Source of the DNA: Rhyacophila brunnea
Lineage: Eukaryota; Arthropoda; Insecta; Trichoptera; Rhyacophilidae
Assembly: GCA_022495005.1 (NCBI GenBank)
Contig: JAGYXB010002040.1
Coordinates: forward strand, 62,001 to 126,000
DNA length: 64,000 nt
Reading direction: 5' to 3'
Shown here: positions 33,455 through 45,485 of the stretch, piece after piece
Position numbering within the stretch: the first letter of the stretch is position 1
Layout: the number at the start of each line of letters is the position of its first letter
Translations under genes and position numbers: made by a program
Notes under the pieces: generated by a model
The model's input: only the letters and a program-made list of their open reading frames with translations
Told to the model about the DNA's origin: nothing
Databases searched by the model: none

Positions 33455-33745
33455 CAAACAATATCGGAAATCGAAATATATGTTATTTGAAGTCATTAAG
33501 CAAATGAAATGGCAATAGGCCGGACATCTCACTCGGCGAGTGGAAAACCGCTGGACAAATGCCGTCATAAAGTGGTGCCCAAAAAGCACTAAACGCCCAC
33601 AGGAACGCCGCAGGGAACCCGCTGGATAGACGAGCCCATAAAGTTCAGTGGATGTACGTGGCAGCAAAGGACTAAGGACCGAGAAGAGTCGACAGAGCTA
33701 AGAAAGTCTTCATCCAGCAGTGGATCACCCCCAGCTGATGATGAT
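33455..33745 (+). pseudogene. RTE-like LINE 3' end
   Basis: The plus strand encodes a degraded IKQMKWQ-AGHLTRRVENRW and TNAVIKWCPKSTKRPQ, then finishes catccagcagtggatcaccc plus cagctgatgatgat. This is the WxGHxxRR...RWT..V..W.P...KRP.GRP ending and the (TGA)n tail of the same family as 12762-13935. One internal stop and altered GRP residues show decay. Confidence 0.72.
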
Positions 33746-33749
33746 AAGA

Positions 33750-34680
33750 TAGAAATAATATTGATTCGTCTGGATTTTCTTTTATGAGAATTGAAACTGC
33801 TGTTTTTGTTTAATTTTTTGTTGTTCTGTTATTTGTTTAATACGACTGCTGAATTAAAATAAATGTATATTGATACCAAATAAAATAATTATTGTAAATC
33901 AAACGATTCGATGAGCAGTTGCATTCAATTCATGTATCTACCTGTATTGCGATCGATAATCGAATAAGTAAAATCCGCACGTCTTAACAACTTAATAATT
34001 ACATACAATCGAAACAAAAACTATTGTTGTCTTATAATAATAATATGTCAAATTTAACGGTATTAATATTTAAAAAAAAAAACTTTAAAATGGTGAACAT
34101 TGGTTTGAATGGAATGGGTTTCTGATGAAATGATTCTATGGTTATGTCGTAATACAACAAAAATAATTGGATACGTGTATCGAACTTCAATAATAACAAC
34201 ATAAGCATGAAGTATTCTTATTCGTAGGCTTAGAAAACATGATCAAATAAGGTTTTCCTGAGATGTACACTCGGAAGTAGGGAAAAATCTTACGACGTGT
34301 CAATAAACAATTCACCCAAATGTAAACACGACGAGGATGGCAGTATGTCCTGAATAAATATTGCCGAAAGAGTTTGCTCGAATTTTCGGATGAATTTATT
34401 AGGCAAAAAATAAATATACCACTTGTGTGTGAAAGTCCTCTCCAAATACATGCCAGGCTGTCCATGGTTCGCTTCAAAATATTGACAGCCCTTATCGGTG
34501 CACAGGAAAATTTTACCTCGTTATTTGTCAAAAGGGTATAATATAAAGCTAGTGCAGTACTTCATTCGTAAAATTTGATATTTTATAATTTTTCTATAAC
34601 CATATTATATATTTTTTATTTATCATATATTTTAATTATACATATATATTATTACGATCGTAGTAGGCTTGTCATAGAGG
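33750..34680. other. Spacer with an unrecognised open-frame pair at 34187-34531
   Basis: The minus strand has a 114-codon frame. The plus strand over the same bases has about 70 codons ending RFKILTALIGAQENFTSLFV, with KYCRKSLLEFSDEFIRQ upstream, interrupted by stops further up. The plus frame looks more protein-like, so a decayed plus-strand coding sequence is possible, but no family was recognised. Confidence 0.25.
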
Positions 34681-34681
34681 C

Positions 34682-35176
34682 AATTTGTTTTTTATTTATT
34701 TATTTATTAAGCTACGAAGTCTCAATTGAGTCTTATTTAGCCTTACGTTTAAACATACACTATTAATACATATTATTACAATAATTACTCGTACAGTTAT
34801 TACAATACAAATTTACAGGAGAGAAAAAAAAACAATATACCTACACTTGTAGGCCACACTCACTCAGAAACACTTGGACACACTGGAACGCCTTGATATT
34901 AGGCCGAGCCAAAAATATCGCAACATCCAGTGGCAATTGGTACTTTTGTTTACTTAGATCTTCAAGAAGCCGCTGTCTCTGGGTATCATACAGAGGACAT
35001 TGCCAAACAACGTGATTAACATCTTCAATCTCACTCCCGCACTGGCACCTAGGGTCATTTATTATAACCAAGCGAGCCAGGGATGAGGCAAGATTATAAT
35101 GGTCCACTCTACAGCGATTAATTGTGACCATTGTTTCCCTATTTAACATTTTATTGGTATACCATGGTTTGGTTTC
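34682..35176 (-). pseudogene. LINE (I/R1/jockey group) C-terminal end with zinc knuckle
   Basis: Minus-strand translation from about 35176 reads MLNRETMVTINRCRVDHYNL, then CQCGSEIEDVNHVVWQCPLY, ending SECGLQV and a stop. The C-x-C-x8-H-x4-C arrangement is the zinc-binding knuckle at the C-terminus of ORF2 in several LINE clades, where it follows the reverse transcriptase or RNase H and helps bind RNA. After the stop come about 160 bp of 3' UTR and a (taaa)n tail at 34690-34712. Everything upstream is missing: a 5'-truncated insertion of a different LINE family from the RTE-like ones here. Confidence 0.8.
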
Positions 35177-35536
35177 AGAAGTGTAATAACTTTGAAAGTA
35201 CTTTTTCCCTTTTGTTTTTGACCATGTTTTTTTAAAAAAATATATTATCTGTTTCAGTTTTGAAAAAAAATATCAAACATATTACAGTATTGTCTTTAAA
35301 TATGTTAGTATTGTTATATCGCCCCCGATGGTCGAGTGACTTAAGCGTCGGCTTATAATTTCATAGTACCCAGGTTCGAATCTTGGGTTTGGCAAATACA
35401 CATATTGTTTTTCAATTTGTGTTTGGAGTCAGAGTATTGACATAGTAGTTTGAGCAAATGGCTAACATCTATTTCACGTACAAACAAATTTTGTTAATAA
35501 AACCTCCACCCTTTGGAGGCCCATATGATCCTCTAA

Positions 35537-36659
35537 TGGTACGTTTACATTTGACACTAATATCGTCATATTTATGTATGACACCATATTCACTTAAGTG
35601 TAAACAGTAAGTATATTTGTATCTGCCACTTATTTTGCGTGTGTCGACTCTCACCTGCCACTTATTCAATCTACTTATATACGCAAATGTAAACACCGCG
35701 TATTCGACAAGTTCGAACTTGGAGCGATATATCACCGAAGTTGGACCACCGTCTACTTTTATGTCAAGTACCTGACACATTATTCGTAGTTTGACAGGTA
35801 CCTAGTGAATTGCAGATGTATATTTCTAAAACAACGGACAATCAATTATCATAGGTACACCATGAATGTATGCACAACGTTTACGTTAATAAATGTACTG
35901 TAGCGATCTGTCAAAAATCATAGACAATGAGAAATAAATCGGATGTGCCGTGTTCTATGGATTTTGTTCGAAAATAAAATATCGCTTGTTCTCGGCACAT
36001 ACGATTAATTCTGATGCACTCTGTGAAGAAAAAATGCGCTTCAAATGGTATTACCTAATTCATTTTGGCCCACACCTGCACTCGTATTAGGTACGATAAT
36101 ATTATATTGAATATGCAATGACGATCAAGTGCTAGATATCGCAATGTTACTGTTAATCGTTCTTCTACGCATTTCTGAATTGTGTGTCTTGTTTTTTGGC
36201 AAAAGGTCCAATCTTGCAAACTAAAGTTCACAAATTGAGTTGGATCTTCGATTTTAAACTCTGACATTAAACGGAAGGCACCTAGTTCTTCTCGTCGCTG
36301 AATCCATTCCCGCATCCATCTAGACCATTTTTTCCTCCTTTTTGTTGCCAAAAGACTTATAAAAGATAGAAAATAATAACACTCGCTGCTTTCTTTTTTA
36401 ACATTCCCATATTGACAACTGACATAACGTTTTTGAGAAGTATACGAAATAAGTGTCCGAATAAGTTACAATACCATATGTAAACACCGCATATATTTAT
36501 TCCAAATGTTGCCACTGAATAAAGTGTCGAGACTTTATTTCAACGAGAAGTATACGAGCATTTTATGTCAGATCCATGCAGGTGTAAACAGTACGTGAAT
36601 TTTTATGTCAGACACATAAAATAAGTATAACGGTATAAGTGTCAGATGTAAACGTACCA
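35537..36659 (-). mobile_element. PIF/Harbinger-type element, internally deleted
   Basis: Inverted ends share TGGTACGTTTACAT(T/C)TGACACT. The flanks are TAA at 35534-35536 and 36660-36662, the 3-bp TWA duplication of PIF/Harbinger elements. The 1123-bp element carries only the beginning of a transposase on the minus strand. Subterminal words (gtaaacaccgc, tatacttatttt) recur near both ends, as expected for transposase-binding sites. It sits inside a SINE, which dates it as younger than that SINE. Confidence 0.9.
36055..36351 (-). pseudogene. Harbinger transposase N-terminal fragment
   Basis: The frame from 36351 reads MATKRRKKWSRWMREWIQRR, EELGAFRLMSEFKIEDPTQF, VNFSLQDWTF, and then EERLTVTLRYLAL. 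This is the classic N-terminus of insect Harbinger (HARBI1-like) transposases: RRxWVRxWxxRRxxxGAYxxLxxEL, then a DPxxFxNFxRM-type segment, then SxEERLAVTLRFLATG. After RYLAL the family should continue to the catalytic DDE domain, but the frame diverges and stops after 98 codons, so all three catalytic residues are lost. Family members act with a Myb-like partner in the nucleus. No Myb-like ORF is present. Confidence 0.85.
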
Positions 36660-36775
36660 TAAGGATCGAACATGGTGAAGTAGTATTGTTTTAAATAGGA
36701 AAAAAATGACCCTTAGTGATGACCCCTACAACTAAAAATCATAGTGTTTAGAAATTCCGTTAATAATGGCTAAGC

Positions 36776-36949
36776 ATCGTAGTAGATTTTTGGGTTTCCA
36801 CCGTGTGTCCTTCCTTCTTTCCTCAACGTTTCGTGCTCGTTGCAGAGGCCATTATCAAGAGATGATATGATGACCTCTGCAACGAGTCCGAAATGTCGAG
36901 GAAAGAAGGAAGAAGGATACACGGTGGAAACCCAAAAATCTACTACGAT
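36776..36949. repeat. Long near-perfect hairpin (174 nt)
   Basis: The left arm (36776-36853) and right arm (36870-36949) are reverse complements over about 75 positions with some seven mismatches and one 3-nt insertion, around a roughly 16-nt loop. The outer word is atcgtagtagatttttggg. Similar direct repeats, taatggctaag(c/t)at, flank the unit at 36764-36777 and 36982-36995. The two opposite open frames over it are products of the palindrome. It may be a foldback MITE or a hairpin-RNA source. Confidence 0.75.
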
Positions 36950-36999
36950 AAAAAACAACCGTGAAAGACTCAAACATTATATAATGGCTAAGTATTTTG

Positions 37000-38100
37000 T
37001 CATTTTTAATCATTATTATAACAATACCGACATTGATCCATAGATGGTATCAAGATGATTCTGACAGGATTTCTCAAAATTATTTTTTTTCCGTACTTTT
37101 ATATTTTTTATTCAAGACCGAATAAGACAAATGATTTATATACAAGTATTTTATATGGCTTTGCGACTGTTCCAAGTTATATATCGTGTTAATGTTACAT
37201 TCATAAATCTTGTGTGGATATTAATTTCCGTATTGATTAAAAAATAGTTTAATGTAAAAAAATATAATCTCAAGGGTTTTCATAAAATTTCTGATATTAT
37301 CTTAAGATGTACATCTCTCTATATTTTCTAATTTAAAAATGAAAATGAAATACAATTCAGCAAACTTGTAGATCAACATTCCGAAATCGAAAATAAAACA
37401 AAATAGCATCTAGGTACATAAAAATAATATATCATTGGGTTTTCTCCAAACTATAGCCTTAATTTTCGCTCAGCGTCCTTTACAATTTTTTTCTTTGCGA
37501 CATTTTCATATCATTACATGGAAGATCTGTAAGTCTATCTGCCGATTTGAATAGTTCCTATAAGTATTTTAAAGCTCGAGACTGAAAAAAACATGTTACA
37601 TAATCCCCCATTATACACCCAACCATCAATGTTATACCTAGGTACATTCGACTAGTTTTCCCTGCGAGGCACTGATACTAACTTGTATAATACACACTAT
37701 AGTGTCTACATACCAACTAACTATCGACTTTACTCGCATATTATGGTGTATTAGTCTATGAATTTGTGCATGACTGCACGAGTAGATTTTGAGATAACAC
37801 AAACACATTATAATATAATATTATACAAAATCGAACACAGCCAATGTGTTGATTATTATTATTATTATTACATGTTGCGTTGAGATAATTATACATTTGA
37901 TGATTAATAATATGATAAACAGATATTAATATTACAGATATATATATATATTGAAACGTAAACAATCTCAAAATTTCGTTCCATGTTTTTACCTCTGTTG
38001 ACTACACAAAAATAAAATTATTTCGTTTATGTATTTCAATGAATAAAATTTTGGCTATCATAGGCGGGTGAAATGAGTAGTTAGGTATATATAATTTGAG
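37000..38100. other. AT-rich spacer, no feature recognised
   Basis: It contains only short frames, an (att)n microsatellite at 37852-37870 and an (at)n run at 37937-37950. Confidence 0.5.
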
Positions 38101-38104
38101 GGAC

Positions 38105-38480
38105 CTATTCGGCGTTGGCATTCTGACGGTGCTAATCATGGCACCTTACGAAGGCTCAGAGCTACCATATAAAGAGTTTCGAGAACATATTATGTTTGCG
38201 ATGGATACTGACTTTAGTAGTGACGAGGAGATAAGAGAGCGAATCAAGCAGTTTCTCATCACGCCAAGTGAAGTGGCGATCTTGGACCGGGCACATACTG
38301 CGGATTCCAGAGGAGAACTTTAAAATGGCTTGCCTGATCTTCAAGTCAACCGTATTCCGGCGTCTTGGAAGGCTGCTAAATACTTGCTGGTATGAACTAG
38401 AATGACGCAAGAAGACTGGATAGGTATTCTTGGAGGCGCCGTGTGATGCGTATTTGGCCGAAAGAGAAGATTATGCGGGA
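38105..38480 (+). pseudogene. LINE family L-A, copy 2 (3' fragment)
   Basis: Nucleotide order matches the copy at 41325-42035: ttctgacggtgct, atcatggcaccttacgaagg, gagcgaatcaagcagtttct, ggcttgcctgatcttcaag, gtattccggcgtcttgg and ctaaatactt. Translation is interrupted and substituted throughout, with FLITPSEVAILD replacing the LITLKVKRRRW of better copies. It lacks the thumb region. Confidence 0.72.
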
Positions 38481-38489
38481 CGCAGTTAC

Positions 38490-40260
38490 GTTTGTGATTC
38501 ATTTACCTGAGACGATAGTATACGTGAATGTTATTAAACCAAGCAAAAGTAATATTGCATTATAGAGTAAGTAGGTACTATCCAACTATACTTCGTCTTA
38601 TTTCACGATATTTTTTATAGTATGTTAATGTATGTTAATATTTAATGCGACCGATAAACTGCTTGATCTGAATATTCTTAAAGCCAATGGTCGTCAGCCT
38701 GATTTTCCAGGATTGCTGGTATATAACTGATATATACTATAGATAACTGGGAAAACTCATAAGCTATATTAAATTTTTATAACATAGCGACGATAATAAA
38801 TGTTGCGCTTTCGGCACTAACAATCATTGCATTTATAAATGTGTATAGTATAAGTCTAATATAGATTCTCATTGAATGAATCTGTTTAAGATATCCAGGG
38901 AGACATAATAAAATATAATCGAAAAAAAAGAATGTATACAAAAATCTAAATTAAAATAGGTGGTAGGGCTGCATTTTATGCCTGCGTGATGGTAGTACTA
39001 TTATATATATTAATAGGTTACTCTTTTAAATATGATTTGTAATTAAGCATTTGTCAACCAGACATTATCCTATATTTCAAATATTCATTCAAGAGTTTTG
39101 CTAAATAAAAAAGGTTAAAGTCTAAATAAATTACTGATCTACTCTGATATATAAAAAACCACCATAAAATCATACAAAAAAATCTTTAGTTAAAATCTTA
39201 ATATTATCCACTTCGCCTAGCATTGGTTTACTATTTTGTATGAAAAAATAATCTCATATATTAATCTATGTAATAATAGTATCGTATCTTCAAGATCTCT
39301 TCTTGTATTACTTGTAAAAAGTATATTTAATGAAAATGTTTAACGGCATGAGAAAGAAAAAGGTATGGAAAAAAGAACCTTGTAAGCAAAAACAAGAGTT
39401 TGGTTTATAATAATTAAAATTATAAATAACTTTTATACTGGTAAACCAACAAAATATAAAAACATGATGTTACATAGAAGCTTGTTATGATGGAACAAAA
39501 CTACGAATTAGGCAGCTAATATTTAAACATTAATTGTCTGTGATTATAACGTTGATTAAACTAAAACTCTCAGCGTTATCGCTGTATGTAATTAATCAAT
39601 TTATCACTATAGTGAGTTAATAAACAACTCACGAGTAGTATTTTACGAAACAACTACTTATTTAAACAGTCTGGTCTTGTTAGTTTTATTCAAATATCAT
39701 CATTAAAAATTGTATTTTATTTACTACGTCAACATTGAATTATTATTCAGCTGATACATAATGATGGAGAGCTTTTGTGAAAGTTCTTCGTCAGAACTAA
39801 GCTCTCCTGATTTTCGATGCTTGAATGCTAAACCAATATCCCACGTGATATAGTGGAGTAATAAGTTTTATGCATGTTTTGCTTGAATTTAAGCCTTCAG
39901 TGTGCGAAGCAATCAATTTGTGAGGAGATTTACTGCATCTAAATGCATTTAATTTGCATCAACCTTCCTATCGATACAGGGGTGAACCGGCTCAAGGACG
40001 CAAGTAACCCATTCATTATAATATTATAGGTCCTAAGCTTGCACAATAAATAATATAGAATTGGTGATAAGCCAATCATTTAACTTTAAATTAGAAATAA
40101 GAGAGTTAATAAGAATGGATTACAAATATTTATGACCTGGATATAAAAACCATTTTCATTGGTTGAAAAGATAACACATGATTTTCTTACAAACTGAATG
40201 TCAATGCCTATGCCAGATGCTAGCAGAATATCCTAATGTATTAGTAACCTGCGGCCCACA
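38490..40260. other. AT-rich spacer, no feature recognised
   Basis: No coding frame above 60 codons, terminal repeat or RNA motif was recognised. Confidence 0.5.
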
Positions 40261-40264
40261 CGTA

Positions 40265-40690
40265 GAGGTTGTGATCGAGATTTCTTGGTTCTAGAATTCT
40301 CGAGATATAATGATAAAAGATGATTCTCGAATTCAGATAAATTAGTTTTTGGAAATTTTTAGATTCTTATTTCTCGATAAATTATCTATAAGAATCTTGA
40401 GAATCAAAGATATTGTTACAAGAAAAATTAACGTCGCAGATAATTTTGATCGGAATTCGCTCACCAGTAAAATCACAAGAAAAGATTAAAAAAAAATCTC
40501 GACTTTTATCTCAAATGGAATTTGTTAAATTCGGTTAAAATTGGGTCGTATGAGCTAAAAAACCAGTTTGTAGACGAAAAAAATGGACCGTACGGAGATA
40601 TCTCAAGAAATCAATAAACTAACAACGAAAAAAAATATTCTTGGATTCGAGAAGCTCTAGCCATGCGTGCATTTTTACAGTACATATATA
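40265..40690 (+). repeat. Interspersed repeat, copy 2 (GAATTCTCGAGA-rich)
   Basis: It begins ggttgtgatcgagattt, carries tagaattctcgagat and gattctcgaattc reiterations, agaatcttgagaat and attgttac, parallel to 305-660. A matching gattcgagaagctcta word near 40665 may be its far end (inverted relative to the start), but the ends are not clean. Confidence 0.45.
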
Positions 40691-40699
40691 AATGGTTGA

Positions 40700-41320
40700 T
40701 GCGGCCCCTATGTTGAATTATTTCAATATAATAATTTTATATGAATAAAAGTAATAATAAATACTTTTCTATAGCCACTTAGAGATATGGTCATTTTAAA
40801 CAACGAAGGCGTGTAAAATAATAACATAATGAAACATTAAATGATGTATTTTCATTGGAAACTTTCCAAAATAAAATGTGGTTTTACCAAGTTTCACGAA
40901 AAAGATAATAGTCACATTTGAAAGCACATACATTTGCGAACAAGGAGTATTCTTTCGTGAGTTTTAAAAAGAATATATATTCTTCTCGACTAAATGATAA
41001 ACATCTATGTGCTTCAATTTAAATTTCCATCTAAGATTCTGAAATGTAGATAGTTTGACTAAGGGAAAACAGACTTGGATGTCACATAAAGATATTAATC
41101 AGCGATAAAACAGCAATGCATAAACTGTTGGTTGATTTAAACCTATTATTTTTCATTCGATTTTTTTTATTACATATTATAAATCGCATTTGTTTCAAAT
41201 TTAATCGGTGTGTAATAAAAATATTTTTAATATTAATACACATTGATGAGTTTTGATCGAGGGCATTCAAGTAACAAGATACAATCGACAGGTTGCATGA
41301 TAATTGATAACTAATCTCGC
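40700..41320. other. AT-rich spacer, no feature recognised
   Basis: Nothing was supported here before the LINE starts. Confidence 0.45.
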
Positions 41321-41324
41321 GTTG

Positions 41325-42035
41325 GTTTGAAAATCAATGCGAAGAAAACCAACGTTTTGTGTAATAGCACCGGTCCTGATCCAGATTTCCCTCTGATTAG
41401 CGACGGGCAAATCATTGAGAGCGTCGACAGCTTCAAATACCTGGCGGTACACATCACTGGAGATGGCATTTTGCAGAGAGAGAGCTCGCAATCCGAATGG
41501 AAAAAGCTGGAGTAACATTAAACTCGATGCGGAATGTCTAGGACTCACGATTCTACTCGGTCAAAACCAAATGTTGCATATTCGATTATTTGTATTCTGA
41601 CGGTGCTGCTTTACGGTAATCATGGCACCTTACGAAGGCTCAGAGAAACCGTATACTGAGCTTAAAAAACAGGTATTTGTGACGGATACTGGGTGTTCGG
41701 TGATACGACTTTAGGAGATAAGAGAACTCACCAAGCAGCCTCTCATCACGCTGAGAGTGAAGGGGCGACGTTGGAGCTGGCTCGGCCACGTGCTGCGGAT
41801 GCCAGATGAGAACCTCAACCTGGCTTGCCTGTTCTTCAAGCCGAACAGATTTCGGCGTCCTGGAAGGCCGCTAAATACTATCTATAGAGTGTATACGGCA
41901 GAGCTACTGGATTAACCGGGAACGAAGCAAGAAGACTGGCGAGCAACAGGGATTCTTGCAGGCGCCACGCGGTGTCTGACGTGGGTGATATGCTCAAACT
42001 AAAGGGCGGATATGGCCAAAGAAGAAGTTTTGATT
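41325..42035 (+). pseudogene. LINE family L-A, copy 3 (thumb to 3' end)
   Basis: Translation starts LKINAKKTNVLCNSTGPDPD, then IIESVDSFKYLAVHITGDG. After a frameshift come the GVTLNSMRNVWDSRFYSVKT region and a degraded LLYG.SWHLTKAQ. After another, SWLGHVLRMPDENLNLACLF and RRPGRPLNTIYRVYTAELL, ending near aagggcggatatggcc and an aagaagaag tail. This is the most complete copy of the family in the window. The catalytic palm and endonuclease are absent, and at least three frameshifts or stops are present. Confidence 0.8.
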
Positions 42036-42394
42036 ATATAGGTACAGTTTTTTTACACTAAAATAAAATTTGAAAATGGCAAAGATAGTCCCATTATGAT
42101 GAGCAGTTTTTACTGGTAATTATTTACTTACTCGTTTAATCGCTTCATTTTAATGAATTACCTACATATTTTAATAAAAATAATTATACATAATAATATT
42201 ATACTTGTAAATTTTCTAATTTATATTTTCTAACTTTAATTCTAATATCACACCTCCTCGTGAATAAGAATAATTATTAAAAACTGGATAAGATGTACTT
42301 AGCAATAAATATATTGCAATATTCCAACGATTTTGATTTTATATAATTTTACAGAGCGGATATGGCATAAACTGTATGATTTAAACACTGTTTG

Positions 42395-42615
42395 AAATGG
42401 ACCGGAGTGCCGTTCCGGTTTATGAAATTACCAAAATTATCGATCCGTCTCGTGAGAAATGTAATTTGGCCATAGCGCATAATAACAAAAAAATCTAACA
42501 CACTTATTTTTATAAAATACACATACAATTAGATAACTACGTCAATATTTTCGGAAATTTATTTAGCGCTCCGATTCATAAAATTTCTTATTCCTAGCGT
42601 TGGATTTAAAAATAC
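42395..42615 (+). repeat. Dispersed 220-bp repeat, copy 1
   Basis: It is shared in order with 50470-50690: gatcc/ggatctcg words, gtaatttggcca (copy 2 has ataatttgacca), catttatttttataaaatac, tcaatattttcggaaatt, cattccgg/gctccg and ataaaatttct. Identity is patchy and no frame is present. Confidence 0.45.
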
Positions 42616-42619
42616 TAAG

Positions 42620-43685
42620 AATACTATAGTCAAACATTGTCATCCGTTGTTGAATCACTGATGATAAAGACATACCAGAAATGTTTCGCAGTCCTGTAAT
42701 CCTTTCTGGTTCAGTTAAAATTTAAGCTACTATAAATAAAGGCAACAAAGGTTAACTTTTTTTAAACGACAAATAACTGTCCTGCATTTATAAGCCTTAT
42801 TTTCTCTTCGTCTCTTATATCTCACGTTCACTTTCACCCTCTTTCATCTCATCTTATTAAAACTGCAAAAACTTAACTGACACCTAAGATTAACCACTAG
42901 ATTTGATGGAGATAAAGGCTTTAGTCTAGGTTTCCCATAACCTTGGAATACCCTCAAAGAAAAAGACTTGGTTTAGCCTGCACAAAATGTATCTTCAAAT
43001 TAACTTCAATGAGAAGGTTAACTGTGTCGTTTTGTTAAAAATGTCGAAAAACACCGATATATAAGAAAAAAAACATAATATTTTCGATGGCTATGAACTT
43101 TTAGATTTTCTTTAAAATGAACATTTTTCTCAATTTGCTAGCTTTTGTTCCTTTTTGGTACCTTTAGATGATCGAAATTGTCAATCAAATATCCATTCAT
43201 CCAACCATATGCTCAGATACGCCACGCTGATAACAATGATATCGAGAGCAAGGCCGCACGTTTTTTAAGTACGTTTATATTACAAAGCGTATTTTTTGTT
43301 ACGTTCAGCAGAGCTTTTTCATTATAATTATTAGACACATAATGCCTTATAGCGGCTCTATACTCGCTTACTAGTTTGTGAAGCCCCTATCCTATAATTT
43401 GGTTCAAAGTGATAAGCTTGTCACAGGCATTCCGTAGTTTGAACAGCGGGATAAATTTGTGAACTGTAATTTAGGAGCTGAGGATTAAAAGGTTCCAAGT
43501 GCATAGGTAACCGTGTTGAGTAAGACGACTTAAAAAAAACTAATGCGATTATAAATTCTACATTCTTTAAATGTGACCTGATTCTCAAATTATACACTAT
43601 AATTATGGCAAACTAAAATATTCATAATTATTTTTAGTGTTATATTTGGAGCAAATAATGAAGATGGAGTATAGAGCATACGTCA
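42620..43685. other. AT-rich spacer, no feature recognised
   Basis: No feature was supported. Confidence 0.45.
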
Positions 43686-43689
43686 AAAC

Positions 43690-43860
43690 CACGAAATCTA
43701 CGAGACATTATTTGGAGAACCCAACATAATTCAAACAATCAAAATTTCCCAATTAATATCTGTTGATCATGAGATGGACCAGGGTGACCAAACTGGATTT
43801 TTTTGATACGAAGCCGTTTGGACGGAGGAGTGTTGGAAGAATCGGGTTAATGCGCCACGA
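43690..43860 (+). pseudogene. Possible LINE 3' coding scrap
   Basis: The frame from 43763 reads RWTRVTKLDFFDTKPFGRRS and VGRIGLMRH, resembling the ...KLIFDxxPxGRRSVGRPRLRW ending found in some insect LINEs. Only about 30 residues are comparable. It lacks an upstream RT motif. Confidence 0.35.
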
Positions 43861-43869
43861 ATTATGTTC

Positions 43870-45350
43870 TTCGTGTTACAGTTTTGGGTTACATATTCAT
43901 ATTAAAATTTATTATATAAGTACTTATTTAAAAAAAAAATATATATTCGATGAAAAATACATAATTTTGAACGATACATTTAACTGATTCTGACTATAAT
44001 CATAGTAAGTATTATTTTGTTTATTAAATATTGAATATACACAAGGTTTAAGAATGTTTGATTCTTTATTATATGAATAACATAAATTTGAGAATCCTTA
44101 ACAACAAAGAAACATACATACTTGAAAATTATAGAAAATTCACGTCTTTATTATGTCTTCTATGATAAAAGCAGATTGGCTACTGATTGGTGGAATTTAA
44201 AGTACCTCACTTTAAACGTAAATATAAGAAATAACACGCATGAATCATAGACGTATCGATACCTTAGAGGTCAAAGCACTCACACAAAAAGTGAAAGAAG
44301 TGAGTTCGACTCCCATTCAGTCCAAATTTATAGATTTTTTCAAATATGTATGTTTCTCAGATTTTTCAAAATTATGTTATTTCATGGGTATTATTTGAAT
44401 ACCTTGATTTAAAATTACAAATCCGGTTACTAATAATACAGATGAAAAAAAAAACCAGAATGCATAGAGTTATTAGGAAATTTCCGCATAGTTACATCGA
44501 TATCATAATCAGTAAAGTTCACTCTTCGTATTAAGATGGACGTGATTTCATGTTCCTTTTTTACAATGTTTCTGAATTGATTGTACATATAATAATATTA
44601 ACTTTTTATAGACATGAGTTTATTGCGTATAATATAAATTTCGTAATAAAATGCTAAATATAACTTTTTTTAGTATCAAACTATTTACATTTTTTAATTA
44701 CTTTTCACGTATAAATAGGCGTAGTGATGTTATTGACTTACATGTCACGTGTACTCCTCCAAAGCTCAATCCCTCAATTCGTATATTGCTAACGTAGAGA
44801 TTGATTGAAACTTCGCAGTATAAGATTAATTAATATACATCAGAACATTATCAGTATTCATTGGATATTCCGATCTATTTTTTAATCCAGACGTTTTTCT
44901 AAGAAAAAAATGTATTTCGATGGTGAGTCATAGGTATTTATCTAATAAATAACATTTTTCTCGATGATTTCATTACTTACCAACTTTATTTTAGTATATA
45001 GGAAGAAATCGGAATTCATGACTAATTATAATAAAAAAAAAAATACCGTTGACTAAGTGTACTTAACGAAATTTGTACAAATATTCAAATTTATGGAACT
45101 TGGAAACTTCTACATTGAACAAAAAGCGAAAACTGGATTACGAAAATGAGTCAATATATTGTGATATTCATAAGTATATAAAAATAATCATTTATTAAGA
45201 CATTTATTTTATAGAAAAAAATGTCGATATAACGAATCAAATTCAGGATGTTCACAAAATGAGATTTACATTATAACAAATATCACCCTCACTAGATAGA
45301 GTAGAATAAAATTTCAAAAAGAAAATACACACCACATCACTGAAAATGAC
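43870..45350. other. AT-rich spacer, no confident feature
   Basis: At 44225-44330 a gagttcgactcc word (B-box-like) follows a weak A-box-like stretch, but no cloverleaf could be drawn. The rest holds nothing recognised. Confidence 0.4.
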
Positions 45351-45356
45351 GTTGTT

Positions 45357-45373
45357 GGGGGGGGGGGGGGGGG
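45357..45373. repeat. Poly-G tract (17 G)
   Basis: This is an uninterrupted run of 17 G in AT-rich sequence. Its length may be affected by sequencing or assembly. Such runs can form G-quadruplexes. Confidence 0.75.
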
Positions 45374-45485
45374 CATTGACTAGTCTTGCACCCCTCGTTA
45401 ATCATATCAAAAAAATCCATCTTATAAAGATACTAAAATATCAGAAAATAAAAAAAGTTTGAAGTAAGAGTAACCATTCCTTAAT

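Larger units (their letters stand above)
35320..36690 (+). repeat. SINE family 1, copy 2, split by a Harbinger insertion
   Basis: The head has gatggtcgagtgacttaag (A box) and ggttcgaatcttgggtttgg (B box). The body runs to ccatatgatcctctaa at 35536 and resumes at 36663 with ggatcgaacatggt. Removing 35537-36662 restores the uninterrupted order seen in the other copies, so the empty site is visible by comparison. Confidence 0.8.

Noticed and set aside
36770..37043. Two opposite open frames of 67 codons over the hairpin
   Set aside because: They are mirror products of the palindrome and share no family motif; the structure is the signal, not the frames.
44225..44330. tRNA gene near gagttcgactcc
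   Set aside because: Only a B-box-like word is present; the A box is weak and no cloverleaf could be drawn.
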